64,000 nt of DNA from Bradyrhizobium sp. SSBR45G (GTDB taxonomy: Bacteria > Pseudomonadota > Alphaproteobacteria > Rhizobiales > Xanthobacteraceae): positions 62,001 through 126,000 of the forward strand of contig NZ_BSCT01000015.1 in NCBI RefSeq assembly GCF_030159255.1, read 5' to 3'. Made by a program: the position numbers and the translations under genes. Below, piece by piece: positions 1 to 9,277 of the stretch; position 1 is the stretch's first letter, and each line of letters opens with the position of its first letter. The notes beneath the pieces are model-generated. The model was not told where the DNA came from, did not search any database, and saw only the letters and a list, made by a program, of their open reading frames with translations.

Positions 1-99
1 CGGATACCACGCGAACCAGTCGATCGGGCGCGGACCATCGCCATCCCAGTTGGGGCGCGAGGAATCCTCGAGGCGCCCCTGTCGGAACCCGACGCTCAT
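1..99 (-). CDS. Start of a probable alpha/beta (dienelactone-type) hydrolase, cut by window edge
   Basis: The first 33 codons of a reverse-strand gene run off the left edge of the window. The ATG lies only 7 bp after the stop of the upstream permease gene, so it is probably the next gene of the sugar-transporter operon. The visible peptide starts MSVGFRQGRLED and ends in PRPIDWFAWYP. The WYP-type ending of the first strand resembles the N-terminus of dienelactone hydrolase-like proteins. No catalytic residue is inside the window, so the family assignment is tentative. Confidence 0.5.
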   Translation of the reverse strand, partial: MSVGFRQGRLEDSSRPNWDGDGPRPIDWFAWYP

Positions 100-106
100 C
101 GCGCCG

Positions 107-958
107 TCACGACTTCACGGCGCCTGCGGTGAGCCCACCCACCATGTAGCGCTTGAAGGCGTAATAGACCGCGGCCGGCGGCAGCGCATAGATAAAGCCG
201 GTGGTCATCAGGAGCTCCCACGGCGAGTCGTCGGCCGCGAGGAAGTTGCCGAGCGCCACGGGAAGGGTGATCGCTTTGTCGTTGGAGAGCAGCAGGAACG
301 CGTAGAGATATTCGTTCCAGGCCAGCAGCACGGCATAGGTGCCGATCGCAACCAGCGACGGCATCATCAGCGGCACGTAGACGAGGCGGAAGATCTGCAG
401 CGGGCTGGCGCCATCCATGACGGCGGCCTCGTCGAGCTCGACCGGCAGCTTGTCGGAGGCCTGCTTCAGCACCCAGATCGCATAGGGCGAGGCGATCGTC
501 ACCATGGCGAGGATCAGCGACCAGTCGTTGTTGAGCAGGCCGTATTTGCCCATGGTGCGATACATCGGCACCGCGAGGAAGGCGGCCGGAATGAAATAGG
601 TGAACAGCGCGAGGTTCATCACGATCCGGCTGCCGGGCACGCGCAGGCGCGAGATCGCGTAGGCCGCGCAGGTGGCGATGATCAGCGTCAGGGCGCCGAC
701 CGCGACGGCGATCACGACCGAGTTGCCGAACTGGACCCAGAAGTCGCGCAGGAAGTAATGCTGCTGGTGAAACACGATCGAGAAATTGTGCAGCGTCGGA
801 TGGTCCGGCCACAGCTTGCCCGAGAACGCGTCCTCCTTCGGCGAGATCGCGAACAGGAACATGTGATAGATCGGGATCATCGTCCAGATGAAGACGGGGA
901 TGCCGATCAGCAGCAGCCGGGCTTCGGTGCCGACTTCGCGTAAGGATGGGAGCTTCAT
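107..958 (-). CDS. Carbohydrate ABC transporter permease (MalG-like)
   Basis: This 283-residue inner-membrane permease of the CUT1 sugar-import class would form the translocation channel with the adjacent MalF-like protein. It has about six hydrophobic segments. The coupling-loop EAA motif is visible as ELDEAAVMDGASPLQIFRLV near residue 190, followed by the conserved P at MMPSL. I placed the start at the ATG at 958, which overlaps the stop of the preceding permease in an ATGA tetranucleotide and so implies translational coupling. The open frame continues upstream to 1225, but that extension would lie inside the other permease. No ATPase subunit is visible; it may lie beyond the left edge or elsewhere. 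The sugar transported cannot be read from the sequence. Confidence 0.93.
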   Translation of the reverse strand: MKLPSLREVGTEARLLLIGIPVFIWTMIPIYHMFLFAISPKEDAFSGKLWPDHPTLHNFSIVFHQQHYFLRDFWVQFGNSVVIAVAVGALTLIIATCAAYAISRLRVPGSRIVMNLALFTYFIPAAFLAVPMYRTMGKYGLLNNDWSLILAMVTIASPYAIWVLKQASDKLPVELDEAAVMDGASPLQIFRLVYVPLMMPSLVAIGTYAVLLAWNEYLYAFLLLSNDKAITLPVALGNFLAADDSPWELLMTTGFIYALPPAAVYYAFKRYMVGGLTAGAVKS

Positions 959-1830
959 CGCGACAACCGCTTCATCATGAAATAGACCAGGGGCAGCACC
1001 AGCGGCATGGCGCAGACGATCGAGGCCATGGCGAGGCTGAGCTGATCGAGCCGCAGATAGCGGATGCCGAGTGTGGACAGCACGTGAGTGAGATCGGCCG
1101 GCCCGCCGCCGGTCAGGAGATAGACGCTGTTGAAGTCGCCGAGCGTCCAGATCATCGAGAGCAGCGTGCAGGTGATGTAGAGCATCTGCATCGACGGCCA
1201 GGTGATGAAGCGGAACTTCTGCCACCAGGTGGCGCCGTCGACCTCGGCCGCCTCGAACAAATCCTGTGAGATCGCCAGCCGGCCGGTCATCAGGATCAGC
1301 GTCCAGAACGGCAGCGACTTCCAGATGTGCATGCCGATCGCCATCGACAGCGCGATCGTCGGGTCGTTGAGCCAGTTCGGGCCGTCATCACCGGTGAGGT
1401 TGAAGATCAGGTGGTTGACCATGCCCCATTCGGGATTGAGCATGAAGCGCACCGACAGGATGGTCGGGATCGACGGCACCGCCCAGGGCAGGATGAAGAT
1501 GACCGACAGCCATTTGATCCAGCCGCGCTGCTGAATGAAGAAGCCGGACAGGAACAGCGCGATCACCATCTTCAGATTGATGCCGACCAGAAGGAAGATC
1601 AGCGTGTTGACGGCGGCGCGCGCGAAGATCGGGTCGTTGTACAGCGCGACGTAGCTGGCCGGATCGCGCGCCAGCCACAGGCCGTAGCCGACGGGATAGA
1701 CGACGAAGGCGAGGAAGATCAGCAGGTAGGGCGCAAGCATGACGATGCCCCACACCTGTGACGGTGTCAGCAGCACCGGGCGCGGCGCTTCCGCGAGCGC
1801 GGAATCGGAAGCTGAGAGCGTGATCGCCAT
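955..1830 (-). CDS. Carbohydrate ABC transporter permease (MalF-like)
   Basis: This is a 291-residue polytopic membrane protein of the sugar ABC permease family, the partner of the MalG-like permease that overlaps its stop codon. The N-terminal hydrophobic segment (GIVMLAPYLLIFLAFVVYPV) is the usual first helix. The EAA loop is visible as LFEAAEVDGATWWQKFRFI at about residue 215. Length and topology fit the family. It lies about 115 bp downstream of the solute-binding protein gene on the same strand, giving the usual order of binding protein then permeases. The substrate is unknown. Confidence 0.93.
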   Translation of the reverse strand: MAITLSASDSALAEAPRPVLLTPSQVWGIVMLAPYLLIFLAFVVYPVGYGLWLARDPASYVALYNDPIFARAAVNTLIFLLVGINLKMVIALFLSGFFIQQRGWIKWLSVIFILPWAVPSIPTILSVRFMLNPEWGMVNHLIFNLTGDDGPNWLNDPTIALSMAIGMHIWKSLPFWTLILMTGRLAISQDLFEAAEVDGATWWQKFRFITWPSMQMLYITCTLLSMIWTLGDFNSVYLLTGGGPADLTHVLSTLGIRYLRLDQLSLAMASIVCAMPLVLPLVYFMMKRLSR

Positions 1831-1946
1831 GGTCGTTTCTTCCCGGGTCGTCTTGTCCCGCCGATAGCCGAACCGGCCGCATGCGCTGCGGCCGGAACTG
1901 TTGTCGTTGTCAGGGGTCTCAGGCTAGTGCATCGCGACGCGAGAAA

Positions 1947-3329
1947 CTAGCCTGCGACCTCCTTCAGGCGGGCGATCAGCTCGTCCACGGCCTTCTCGAC
2001 CGGAACCTTCTCGCTGACGACACGGTTCATCGCCTTGGCCCAGACGTTCTCATTGTTGAGAATCGTGAACTTGTAGTTCTTGGTGAAGTCGAACGGCGAG
2101 GTGCCGCCGGTGAACTGGGTGTAAACGGCCTTGCGGTGGCGGTCGGCCTGCCAGAACGGGCTCTTCTGGCCGGCGGTCGTCACGGGGAACCAGCGGCCCA
2201 GCGCGCCCTCGACGTAGGGGCCAAGGTTTTCTTCCTGCATCAGGAACTTGATGAACTCCTTGGCCTGCGCCTTGTTCTTCGCATTGCTGAAGATCAGGCC
2301 GGTCTTGACGTCGGAGCGATACTTGATCGGCGTGCCGTCCGGCTTGTTGGGGAAGGACGCGGTGATGATGTCCTCCTCATAGGCCTTCTTGCCGGCCGCG
2401 CGCTGCTCGGGCGTCAGCGCCGGGTTGGTCGAATCCTCGAACCACTTGGCGGCGATCGAGATCGTGAAGTTGTGGGTCATCACGATGGTCTTGTTGTGGA
2501 AGGCGACGTTGTTGTCCGGATCCTTCCAGGTCGTCGAGGACGGCGGCGTGCAGCCCTTGATGTAGGTGTCGGTATAGTCCTTCAGCGCCTTCGTCAGGCC
2601 CTCGCGCACCTTTGGATCGTCGACCAGCAGCTTGCCGTCGTCGTCGACGAGCTTGACGTTGTAGGCGTCCATGAAGGTGTAGAACGACTGGAACGAGTCG
2701 GTCGATTCCACGCCCATCGGCTGGCCGACGCCATACATGCGCTGCCCGGTCGCCTTGCGGATTCCCGGCTGCACCTTGTCGCACCAGAACGTCCAGTAGT
2801 CCTCCCACTTGGTGGGGATATCGCTCTGCTTGAAGCCGGCCTTCTCGAGCAGGTCGCCCCAGATCTGGACGTGCATGCTCTGCTGCTTCAGCGGAAAGCC
2901 GTAATAGGCCTTCTTCTTGGTGACGTTGTTATAGAGATTGGCGGTCTCGATCGTGTTCGGCGCAAACGCCGATTTCATCGGCTCCAGGATATCGGTGAGA
3001 TCCTCGAGCTTGCCCTCGTAGGCCCATTTGCCCTGGGCCTGGACGTCGTAGGTGTCGGCATAGGCGACATCAGGCACGGTGCCGGAATCCAGAGCGGCGA
3101 CCGTCTTCGGGATCATGTCCTGGATCGCGTATTGCGACAGCTCGACCTTGATGCCGGTTTTGGCCTCGAATTTCTTGACGACGTTGAGCAGCGCATCGTC
3201 CTCGGACTTGTAGAAGCCCTTGCTCCACCAGATCGTGATGGTGTCCTGAGCGATGGCTGGTGCTGCAGCGCAAAAAAGCCCGGCGGCTGCGACTGCGATT
3301 GAAAGCGCACCCATTCCCCTGGATTTCAC
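1947..3329 (-). CDS. Extracellular sugar-binding protein of the ABC transporter
   Basis: This periplasmic solute-binding protein (family 1, CUT1 type) delivers substrate to the two downstream permeases. The N-terminus is a signal peptide (hydrophobic stretch ending AAAPAIAQ, cleavage before DTITIWWS). The mature protein begins with the usual beta strand and a WW pair. I chose the GTG at 3329 because AGGGAG lies 6 nt upstream. The frame also opens at a GTG at 3377, which has no comparable ribosome-binding site. From the chosen start it has 460 residues, normal for the family. It leads the reverse-strand operon. The ligand cannot be predicted. Confidence 0.9.
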   Translation of the reverse strand: MKSRGMGALSIAVAAAGLFCAAAPAIAQDTITIWWSKGFYKSEDDALLNVVKKFEAKTGIKVELSQYAIQDMIPKTVAALDSGTVPDVAYADTYDVQAQGKWAYEGKLEDLTDILEPMKSAFAPNTIETANLYNNVTKKKAYYGFPLKQQSMHVQIWGDLLEKAGFKQSDIPTKWEDYWTFWCDKVQPGIRKATGQRMYGVGQPMGVESTDSFQSFYTFMDAYNVKLVDDDGKLLVDDPKVREGLTKALKDYTDTYIKGCTPPSSTTWKDPDNNVAFHNKTIVMTHNFTISIAAKWFEDSTNPALTPEQRAAGKKAYEEDIITASFPNKPDGTPIKYRSDVKTGLIFSNAKNKAQAKEFIKFLMQEENLGPYVEGALGRWFPVTTAGQKSPFWQADRHRKAVYTQFTGGTSPFDFTKNYKFTILNNENVWAKAMNRVVSEKVPVEKAVDELIARLKEVAG

Positions 3330-3485
3330 GTGTCTCTCCCTGATCCGCCGATCTTGCTTGATCGGTTGATTGGACACTAACCCAGGGACCGGACTCGATC
3401 CAGAAGTAATATATCAGACATAGGTCGAGGCCGCAGCTCCTGCCGGCTGCGCCTCAAGTGCGGCTCGAACGATCGGCGTCGCTGC

Positions 3486-5444
3486 TCAATTCGGCTTGGC
3501 GGGAGTCTCGCCGCTCGGGGTGTCGGCTTGCGGAGCACTGTCCGACTGTGCCGGACGCAATCCGCCGGTGAAGCGCTCGAGCACCGAGCGGACCGCATCA
3601 CGCGTCTTGCGGTCCTTGACCGCGTCGAGCAGAGGCGCCGCCGCCGGCGCGCGGCGGATCAGGCTTTCGGGATCGGGAAAGATCAGCGGATCCTCCCAGG
3701 GCCCCTGCACCACGAACGGCAGCTCGAAGCCGTTGCTGCCATTGCCTGATGACAACAGGCTCGCCACACCCTTGAAATCGTATTCGCGGCTCGGCACCGA
3801 CGCCGTGCCGGTCATCGTGATCCGCGCGGTCGGGCTTTCGACCCGGATGTCATCGGCTGTCGCCACGCCGTCCGCGAATTTGACGGCGATGGTCAGCGAA
3901 TCGTAGGGGGTCGAGCCGGTGCGGAAACTGCCGCCGCGCGACAGCGGGCTGCGTTCAAGCCGCTTCAGCAATTGCTCGACGTTGAAGCCTGAGATCGCCC
4001 CGTCGCGGCCCTGCAGATTGGCGCTGCCGTCGAGCGATTGCGCAAGCCCGAACGGGCTCGAGCCGGACGCGGTCAGCGAGACGTTGAGATTGCCGCGTCC
4101 CGACAGCGACGACACGCCGAACATCTCGTTGGCGCAGGCCTGCAGATCCACGTCGGTGAACTGCAGCTCGGCCTTCACGTCGGCGACGGTGTCGGCCCGC
4201 GCGATCCCGAACGACCCACGGACGACGCCGCCATACATCTGCGCTTCGCCGACCGAAAGCGCGAGCACGCCGTTACGCAGATTCGCGCCTAACGCCGTGC
4301 GTCCGAGCTTCGACGAGCCCACGGTGACCTTTGCGGCCGATAGCCGCATGTCGAGATCCGTCGTGGACAAGGCCTTCAGGTCGAAGAGTTGCCTGTTCCA
4401 GTCGCGCGCCCCGTTGGCGAGCAGCCGGAAGGTGGAAATATAGGGGGTGAAGTCCAGCGCATCGGCCGCGAGCGTCGCCTGCAGCGCCTGGCGGCCGTTA
4501 TTGGCGTAGGTCATCACGCCCTCGGCCGTATTGCCGTCGAGCTCCACATTGACGTTGGTGAGCGCGATGGAGGCGCCGACCACATTGGCGCGCGCACGCA
4601 GCGCAAAGCGGCCGAAGCCGCCGCCGCCGAGCGGGGCCTGTCCGGTCCAGCGCAGCGCGTCGCGCAGCGACGGGCTGTCCACCGTCAACGTGCCCTCCAT
4701 CAACGCGCTGGTGCGGTTGGCGACGGTGCCGTCGAAGGCGATCTTCAGGGGCGGGCTGGCAAGCCGCATCTTCAGACCGGACCGGTCTCCCGACAGTGCG
4801 GCGAGGAAATCGCTGATGCTGATCGAGCCCTCGATGCGCTGGCCGCGCCAGTCGAACTGTCCGGTCGCGGCGAAGGAACGCGAGATCGAGGGCCAGGCCA
4901 GCGACAGGTCGATGTCGTCGAGCCGCTCGGAGGCATGATGGCCGTTATCCTCGTAGATCAGGATGCCGTCCTGGATGCGGATCTCCGAGAACGACATCTG
5001 GCTGTCGGGCCCCGGGCGCATCGTATGGGCGATGGTCTCGATGAAAGGCGTCCAGTTGCTGTTGCCGTCAGCCTCGCGGATGACGTTGATCTCCGGCCGC
5101 AGCATCATCACGTCGGCGATCTCGAAGCGCTGCAGCAGCAGCGGCAGCAGCTGCAGATTGGCGGTCAGCACGTCGACCCGAAGCGCGGGGTCGTCGGTGC
5201 CGCTGCCCTTGAGGCCGACGTCGTGGAACGAGACATAGCTGCCTGGAAACAACGAGACGTCGATATGTCCCTTGACGACGAGCTCGAGTCCGGTGACGGC
5301 GCGGATCTGGGTCTCGACGGCGCGCCGCAGTGCCTCCCGATTGACCAGCCATGAGCTCGCCAGCAGGCCCACGAAGGCAATGCCAAGCAGCACCGCAATC
5401 GGTGTGCCGAGGCGCCTCATTCCTTGGGCCATGGTCACGGACAT
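3486..5444 (-). CDS. AsmA family protein
   Basis: This 652-residue protein has one N-terminal membrane helix (about residues 14-32) followed by a long beta-rich region with the repeated AsmA pattern. Examples are the N-terminal GLELVVKGHIDVSLFPG and the C-terminal AsmA_2-like stretch with SLDGSANLQGRDGAISGFNV near residue 480. AsmA-like proteins are anchored in the inner membrane, extend into the periplasm, and are linked to outer-membrane lipid homeostasis. The C-terminal 30 residues are low-complexity and rich in Pro, Ser and Gln. The start may be this ATG or the one 12 bases downstream. It is not obviously in an operon with the transporter, whose first gene begins about 156 bp past its stop. 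Confidence 0.85.
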   Translation of the reverse strand: MSVTMAQGMRRLGTPIAVLLGIAFVGLLASSWLVNREALRRAVETQIRAVTGLELVVKGHIDVSLFPGSYVSFHDVGLKGSGTDDPALRVDVLTANLQLLPLLLQRFEIADVMMLRPEINVIREADGNSNWTPFIETIAHTMRPGPDSQMSFSEIRIQDGILIYEDNGHHASERLDDIDLSLAWPSISRSFAATGQFDWRGQRIEGSISISDFLAALSGDRSGLKMRLASPPLKIAFDGTVANRTSALMEGTLTVDSPSLRDALRWTGQAPLGGGGFGRFALRARANVVGASIALTNVNVELDGNTAEGVMTYANNGRQALQATLAADALDFTPYISTFRLLANGARDWNRQLFDLKALSTTDLDMRLSAAKVTVGSSKLGRTALGANLRNGVLALSVGEAQMYGGVVRGSFGIARADTVADVKAELQFTDVDLQACANEMFGVSSLSGRGNLNVSLTASGSSPFGLAQSLDGSANLQGRDGAISGFNVEQLLKRLERSPLSRGGSFRTGSTPYDSLTIAVKFADGVATADDIRVESPTARITMTGTASVPSREYDFKGVASLLSSGNGSNGFELPFVVQGPWEDPLIFPDPESLIRRAPAAAPLLDAVKDRKTRDAVRSVLERFTGGLRPAQSDSAPQADTPSGETPAKPN

Positions 5445-5667
5445 GTCCTGGGATCGTCGGATCGCTGGTTACCGGAGATGGGCAGGGCGCGCCGAAAACC
5501 CTTGCCAACATCAACAACTTGATGCGCTTTCTTGACGCTTTCAAGGCCGCGCCGCTGGTGTGGCCGGATTGCGGCGGAGCCCGCTGGTCCCTGACTCCGG
5601 ATGATTGTCCCGGAGCCGCAGACCGGTGCGACAGCTAAAGCAGGACGTGCGCGTTGGGAAGGCATCA

Positions 5668-5697
5668 TTGACGCATTGCGAAGATTTCGCCTAATAA
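5668..5697 (+). promoter_or_regulatory. Sigma-70-type promoter of scoAB
   Basis: TTGACG (5668-5673) and TAATAA (5692-5697) are separated by 18 bp. Transcription would start near 5704, about 40 bp before the scoA ATG. It is the only obvious promoter in the 301-bp gap between the AsmA gene and scoA, and nothing else in that gap looks functional. Confidence 0.6.
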
Positions 5698-5745
5698 TCC
5701 GGTCGATATCCGCGCGGTCGCCGCTCTCCATCAGGTCATTCCCGT

Positions 5746-6474
5746 ATGAACAAGGTCTATCCGGACGCCAAATCCGCCCTTGCGGGCCTTCTCAAGGACG
5801 GCATGACCATCATGTCCGGTGGGTTTGGCCTTTGCGGCATCGCAGAAACCCTGTCCGACGCCATTCGCGAGTCCGGGGTGAAGGATCTCACCGTCATCTC
5901 CAACAATGCCGGCGTCGATGGCATCGGCCTCAGCCGATTGCTCGAGACGCGGCAGATCAAGAAGATGATCTCGTCCTATGTCGGCGAGAATAAGCTGTTC
6001 GCACAGCAATATCTGGCCGGCGAGCTGGAGCTCGAATTCTGCCCGCAGGGCACCTTGGCCGAGCGCATCCGCGCCGGCGGCGCCGGCATCCCGGCGTTCT
6101 TCACCAAAACCGGCGTCGGCACGCTGGTGGCCGAAGGCAAGGAAGTCCGCGAGTTCGACGGCGAGAAATACCTGATGGAGCGCGGCCTGTTCGCCGATCT
6201 GGCGATCGTGCATGCCTGGAAGGGCGACACCGCCGGCAACCTCGTCTACCGGAAGACCGCGCGCAACTTCAATCCGATGATGGCCACGGCGGCCCGCTTC
6301 ACGGTCGCGGAGGTCGAGCATCTGCTGCCGGCCGGCCAGATCGATCCCGACCATATCCATACGCCGGGCATCTTCGTGAAGCGCATCATCCAGGTCGGAA
6401 CCGCGCTCAAGCGCATCGAGCAGCGCACCGTGCGCAAACGTGAAGCCGCCGCTGCAACCGGGGAGGAAGTCTGA
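5746..6474 (+). CDS. scoA: 3-oxoacid CoA-transferase subunit A
   Basis: This is the alpha subunit of succinyl-CoA:3-ketoacid CoA transferase, which moves CoA from succinyl-CoA to acetoacetate during use of ketone bodies or recycled polyhydroxybutyrate. The 242-residue chain carries the family I transferase glycine loop (MSGGFGLCGIAETL, about residues 24-37) and the NNAGVDGIGLSRLL and ELEFCPQGTLAERIRAGGAG segments of this subunit. Its stop overlaps the first base of the next start codon (TGATG), so the two subunits should be translationally coupled. The alpha-then-beta order is the standard one. A phasin gene some 11 kb away fits a PHB-metabolising organism, but the two are not linked. Confidence 0.95.
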   Translation: MNKVYPDAKSALAGLLKDGMTIMSGGFGLCGIAETLSDAIRESGVKDLTVISNNAGVDGIGLSRLLETRQIKKMISSYVGENKLFAQQYLAGELELEFCPQGTLAERIRAGGAGIPAFFTKTGVGTLVAEGKEVREFDGEKYLMERGLFADLAIVHAWKGDTAGNLVYRKTARNFNPMMATAARFTVAEVEHLLPAGQIDPDHIHTPGIFVKRIIQVGTALKRIEQRTVRKREAAAATGEEV

Positions 6475-7124
6475 TGGCCTGGACGCGAGAGCAGATGGCG
6501 GCCCGCGCCGCCAAGGAGCTGCGTGACGGCTATTACGTCAATCTCGGCATCGGCATTCCGACGCTGGTCTCGAACTACATTCCGCCGGGCGTCGACGTCG
6601 CGCTGCAGAGCGAGAACGGCATGCTCGGCATGGGTCCGTTCCCCTATGAGGGCGAGGAGGATCCCGACCTCATCAACGCCGGCAAGCAGACCGTGACCGA
6701 GCTGCCGATCACCAGCTATTTCTCGTCCGCCGATTCGTTCGCGATGGTCCGCGGCGGCCATATCGACCTGTCGATCCTCGGCGCCATGCAGGTCGCCCAG
6801 AACGGCGATCTCGCCAACTGGATGATCCCGGGCAAGATGGTCAAGGGCATGGGCGGCGCGATGGATCTCGTCGCCGGCGTCAAGCGCGTGGTCGTCGTGA
6901 TGGAGCACAGCGCCAAGGACGGTCCGAAGCTGCTCAAGACGTGCAACCTGCCGCTCACGGGCGAGCGCGTGGTGGACATGGTCGTCACCGATCTCGCGGT
7001 GTTCACGATCGACAAGCACGGCAATGACGGCATGGCCTTGATCGAGCTCGCCGACGGCGTGACGCTCGACGAGGTCAAGGCAAAGACCGAAGCCGAGTTC
7101 CGGGTCGCCCTCAAGAACACCTGA
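6474..7124 (+). CDS. scoB: 3-oxoacid CoA-transferase subunit B
   Basis: This is the 216-residue beta subunit of the same CoA transferase, carrying the catalytic glutamate. The active-site motif is read as QSENGMLG with Glu47, which forms the glutamyl-CoA thioester intermediate in family I transferases. The upstream GIGIPTLVSNYIPPGVDV segment and the central GGHIDLSILGAMQV are also typical of the subunit. It overlaps the scoA stop by one base. The gene ends 9 bp before the stop of a convergent gene, with no clear hairpin in between. Confidence 0.96.
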   Translation: MAWTREQMAARAAKELRDGYYVNLGIGIPTLVSNYIPPGVDVALQSENGMLGMGPFPYEGEEDPDLINAGKQTVTELPITSYFSSADSFAMVRGGHIDLSILGAMQVAQNGDLANWMIPGKMVKGMGGAMDLVAGVKRVVVVMEHSAKDGPKLLKTCNLPLTGERVVDMVVTDLAVFTIDKHGNDGMALIELADGVTLDEVKAKTEAEFRVALKNT

Positions 7125-7133
7125 GGCGCGCCG

Positions 7134-8855
7134 CTACCAGCGCCGGCAGAGCATCTCCGAGACCTTCACCGCAAGGCGGCATGCCGCGTTGCGGTCCGGG
7201 CTCCTGGCGGACCGCGGCGCCGTCTCGGCAAGACTCTGGATCACGAGACAGGGCACGCTGCGGCCGAGGCAGATCAGCGCCATCACGTAAGCGGTTTCAT
7301 CGCTGGCGAGCGCACCGGGAAACGCCGCCGCGACGTCCGCCTCCGCGCCGCTGCCATCGCATGTGACCGTCACCCCTTCGAAGAACACTCCGATCTCGCC
7401 GAGCAGGGTCGTCGCTGATTGATGGGCGAGGTGGCACAGCTCGGGGTCGGTGGGAATGATCATGCTCCCCTGATTGGGGAGCGGCGGCTCGGCAATGCTG
7501 AGCGCATCCCGCACCCTGAGATCGATCCGGAACGGCGCCAACGCAGTGCTGATCACGAGATCACCCGGACCGGCGCCGACGAAGCGCGCGCCCTGGCCTG
7601 CTTGCGGAAGCGGGGGGCCGAGCGCATGCCCCCGTTCCGGCATCATCACCCAGCGCGCACCGTGCTCCTCGATCACGACCGACGTGGCGCTTGCCACCTC
7701 GGTCATTGACCGACCCAGGCAGATGACCGCATGAAAGCAGGAATGCCGGATGATCGCGCGCGTGGCGTTGCGCTGCTCGACCAGCGTGCCCGGCCCCATC
7801 GCCTGGATCAGACCTTCGATATCCTCTGGCGTCTCGACGACGAAACCGATGGTATGGGCCTTGGCATGCAGGAAACGCAGAGCGTCCAGCATCGCATTGA
7901 TGCCAGCCTTCTCGCGGTCATCGAGCTGCGCCCATAGGGCCTCGAGCACGTCCAGGGAGGCCTCGATGCTGGCGCCGATCACGCCCTGGCCGAGCGGCCG
8001 GCCGGGTGTCTCGCAGCGATAGAGCTCTTCGAGCGTCTGCAGGACCGTCCGTCGGTCCCTGATCGCGCCGGCCCCCTGCAGGATGCGCGCGAGAACAAGT
8101 GCGCGCTTGGCGGGTTCGAGCGGGACCGCGAGCCACGCAAAATCCGCCAGCTCTGCCGCCTGTTCGCTCGCGGCCCGCTGAAATTCGCCGACCACCTGAC
8201 CGTAGTGCCAGCTGATCTGCCACGGCGTCACCTGCCGGCCGCGATATCTGCCGCGCTCGATGCGTTCGAGCGCCTGGGCCTGCAACTCGTGGCGCAAGTC
8301 AGGGTCGAAGCCCGATACGCGCGTATCCAGAAGGCGATGGGCGCGCGTTGCGATCGCCGGCCCAAACCATTCCTGCTCGGGGTCGCCGATCGAAAGGCCG
8401 CTCGGCATGCGGATGTGGACGGTTCTGCGAAACTGGTCCAGCTCACGTCGAGCCACCTGCGCTGCGGTGGCGGAGACTGTCTGTACTTCGCAGAAGGCGT
8501 CGACCACGCTGGCCCAGTCCCAGAAATCGTCGCCATAGAACGGGATGCGAAATTGGCGGCTGGCGACGATCCGCGCACAGATCTCTTCGATGGCCGGCGC
8601 CACGCGATCGAGAATGTCGTGGCGCGCGACTGCGGTGTCCGCAAGGCACTGGTGGACGATGCGCGCGGCGTTCGCATTCACCACATGCCAGTCCTTGGCG
8701 GCGAATTTCGGCGAGGCCCGCAGATATTCCAGCGCGTCGACGAGGCAGCGCCCAGCCAATGCGCGGGGCGAATTGTCATCGAACCAGCTCGTGTTGCCGA
8801 TCCCGTACCTGTGCAGGTCGGACGTGAAGAAGACCGGCGGATGTCGAGAAACCAC
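7134..8855 (-). CDS. Unrecognised protein; C-terminal third resembles a degenerate nucleoside phosphorylase
   Basis: I do not recognise this 573-residue protein as a whole. Residues 1-350 are alpha-helical with WF and FWDW motifs and evenly spaced helices, possibly a helical solenoid or toroid. From about residue 370 the order of elements follows the PNP/MTA-nucleosidase fold: a GRSMTEVASATSVVIEEH segment where nucleosidases have GIGKVNAA, then PGDLVIS (compare GDIVI), then FPGALASDETAYVMALIC with SVPCLVIQSLAET. In true nucleosidases this last region reads VEME and SD. Here the VEME position reads SDET and the catalytic SD position reads LA, so activity would probably be lost. There is no signal peptide or membrane helix. 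It converges on scoB and has no operon partner. The fold assignment is my own pattern match. Confidence 0.6.
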   Translation of the reverse strand: MVSRHPPVFFTSDLHRYGIGNTSWFDDNSPRALAGRCLVDALEYLRASPKFAAKDWHVVNANAARIVHQCLADTAVARHDILDRVAPAIEEICARIVASRQFRIPFYGDDFWDWASVVDAFCEVQTVSATAAQVARRELDQFRRTVHIRMPSGLSIGDPEQEWFGPAIATRAHRLLDTRVSGFDPDLRHELQAQALERIERGRYRGRQVTPWQISWHYGQVVGEFQRAASEQAAELADFAWLAVPLEPAKRALVLARILQGAGAIRDRRTVLQTLEELYRCETPGRPLGQGVIGASIEASLDVLEALWAQLDDREKAGINAMLDALRFLHAKAHTIGFVVETPEDIEGLIQAMGPGTLVEQRNATRAIIRHSCFHAVICLGRSMTEVASATSVVIEEHGARWVMMPERGHALGPPLPQAGQGARFVGAGPGDLVISTALAPFRIDLRVRDALSIAEPPLPNQGSMIIPTDPELCHLAHQSATTLLGEIGVFFEGVTVTCDGSGAEADVAAAFPGALASDETAYVMALICLGRSVPCLVIQSLAETAPRSARSPDRNAACRLAVKVSEMLCRRW

Positions 8856-9277
8856 ACTCGCCTCCTGGTCCGCTCATCGCGTCTCTCAACGGCAATTCTC
8901 TAACGTTTGTAAGTTGAGTGTCGCAACCGAAAGTTGATTTTGAGTGACTGTCATTTGTGCCAGTGCCATGGCACCGTCGGAGCGTGACATGTCACGGCTT
9001 GCTGTGGCCCGGCCTGTCGTCGTTGGGTGTGGATGGCGCTTCATCAGTCGGCTCAGCTGCTGCGCGATGCTTCGGCGCCATGCGTGCTGCTCACGGCGGA
9101 AGCCCAGAGTGGCGGCGCTCGATTGCGGACAAGGGCAGGCTGAGCCACTCGTGGGGCAATCAGCTCAAGCGTGATTGAGACAGGTGCCTTTCGGTGAGGC
9201 GACGCTTCGCCGACGGATAGGTCGCGATCTCTTCAGGCGCGAGCTCGAGGCAAGCGCGCGAGCCTCTGGCGCGAGCG
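8856..9277. other. Intergenic, nothing recognised
   Basis: This 422-bp gap lies between the start of the phosphorylase-like gene and the end of a small membrane-protein gene. It should hold the promoter of the former, but I see no convincing -35/-10 pair. Short open frames on the plus strand have no ribosome-binding site and no recognisable sequence. Confidence 0.4.

Noticed and set aside
1881..3302. A 473-codon plus-strand frame opposite the sugar-binding protein
   Set aside because: Antisense shadow; the minus strand encodes a complete binding protein with a signal peptide.
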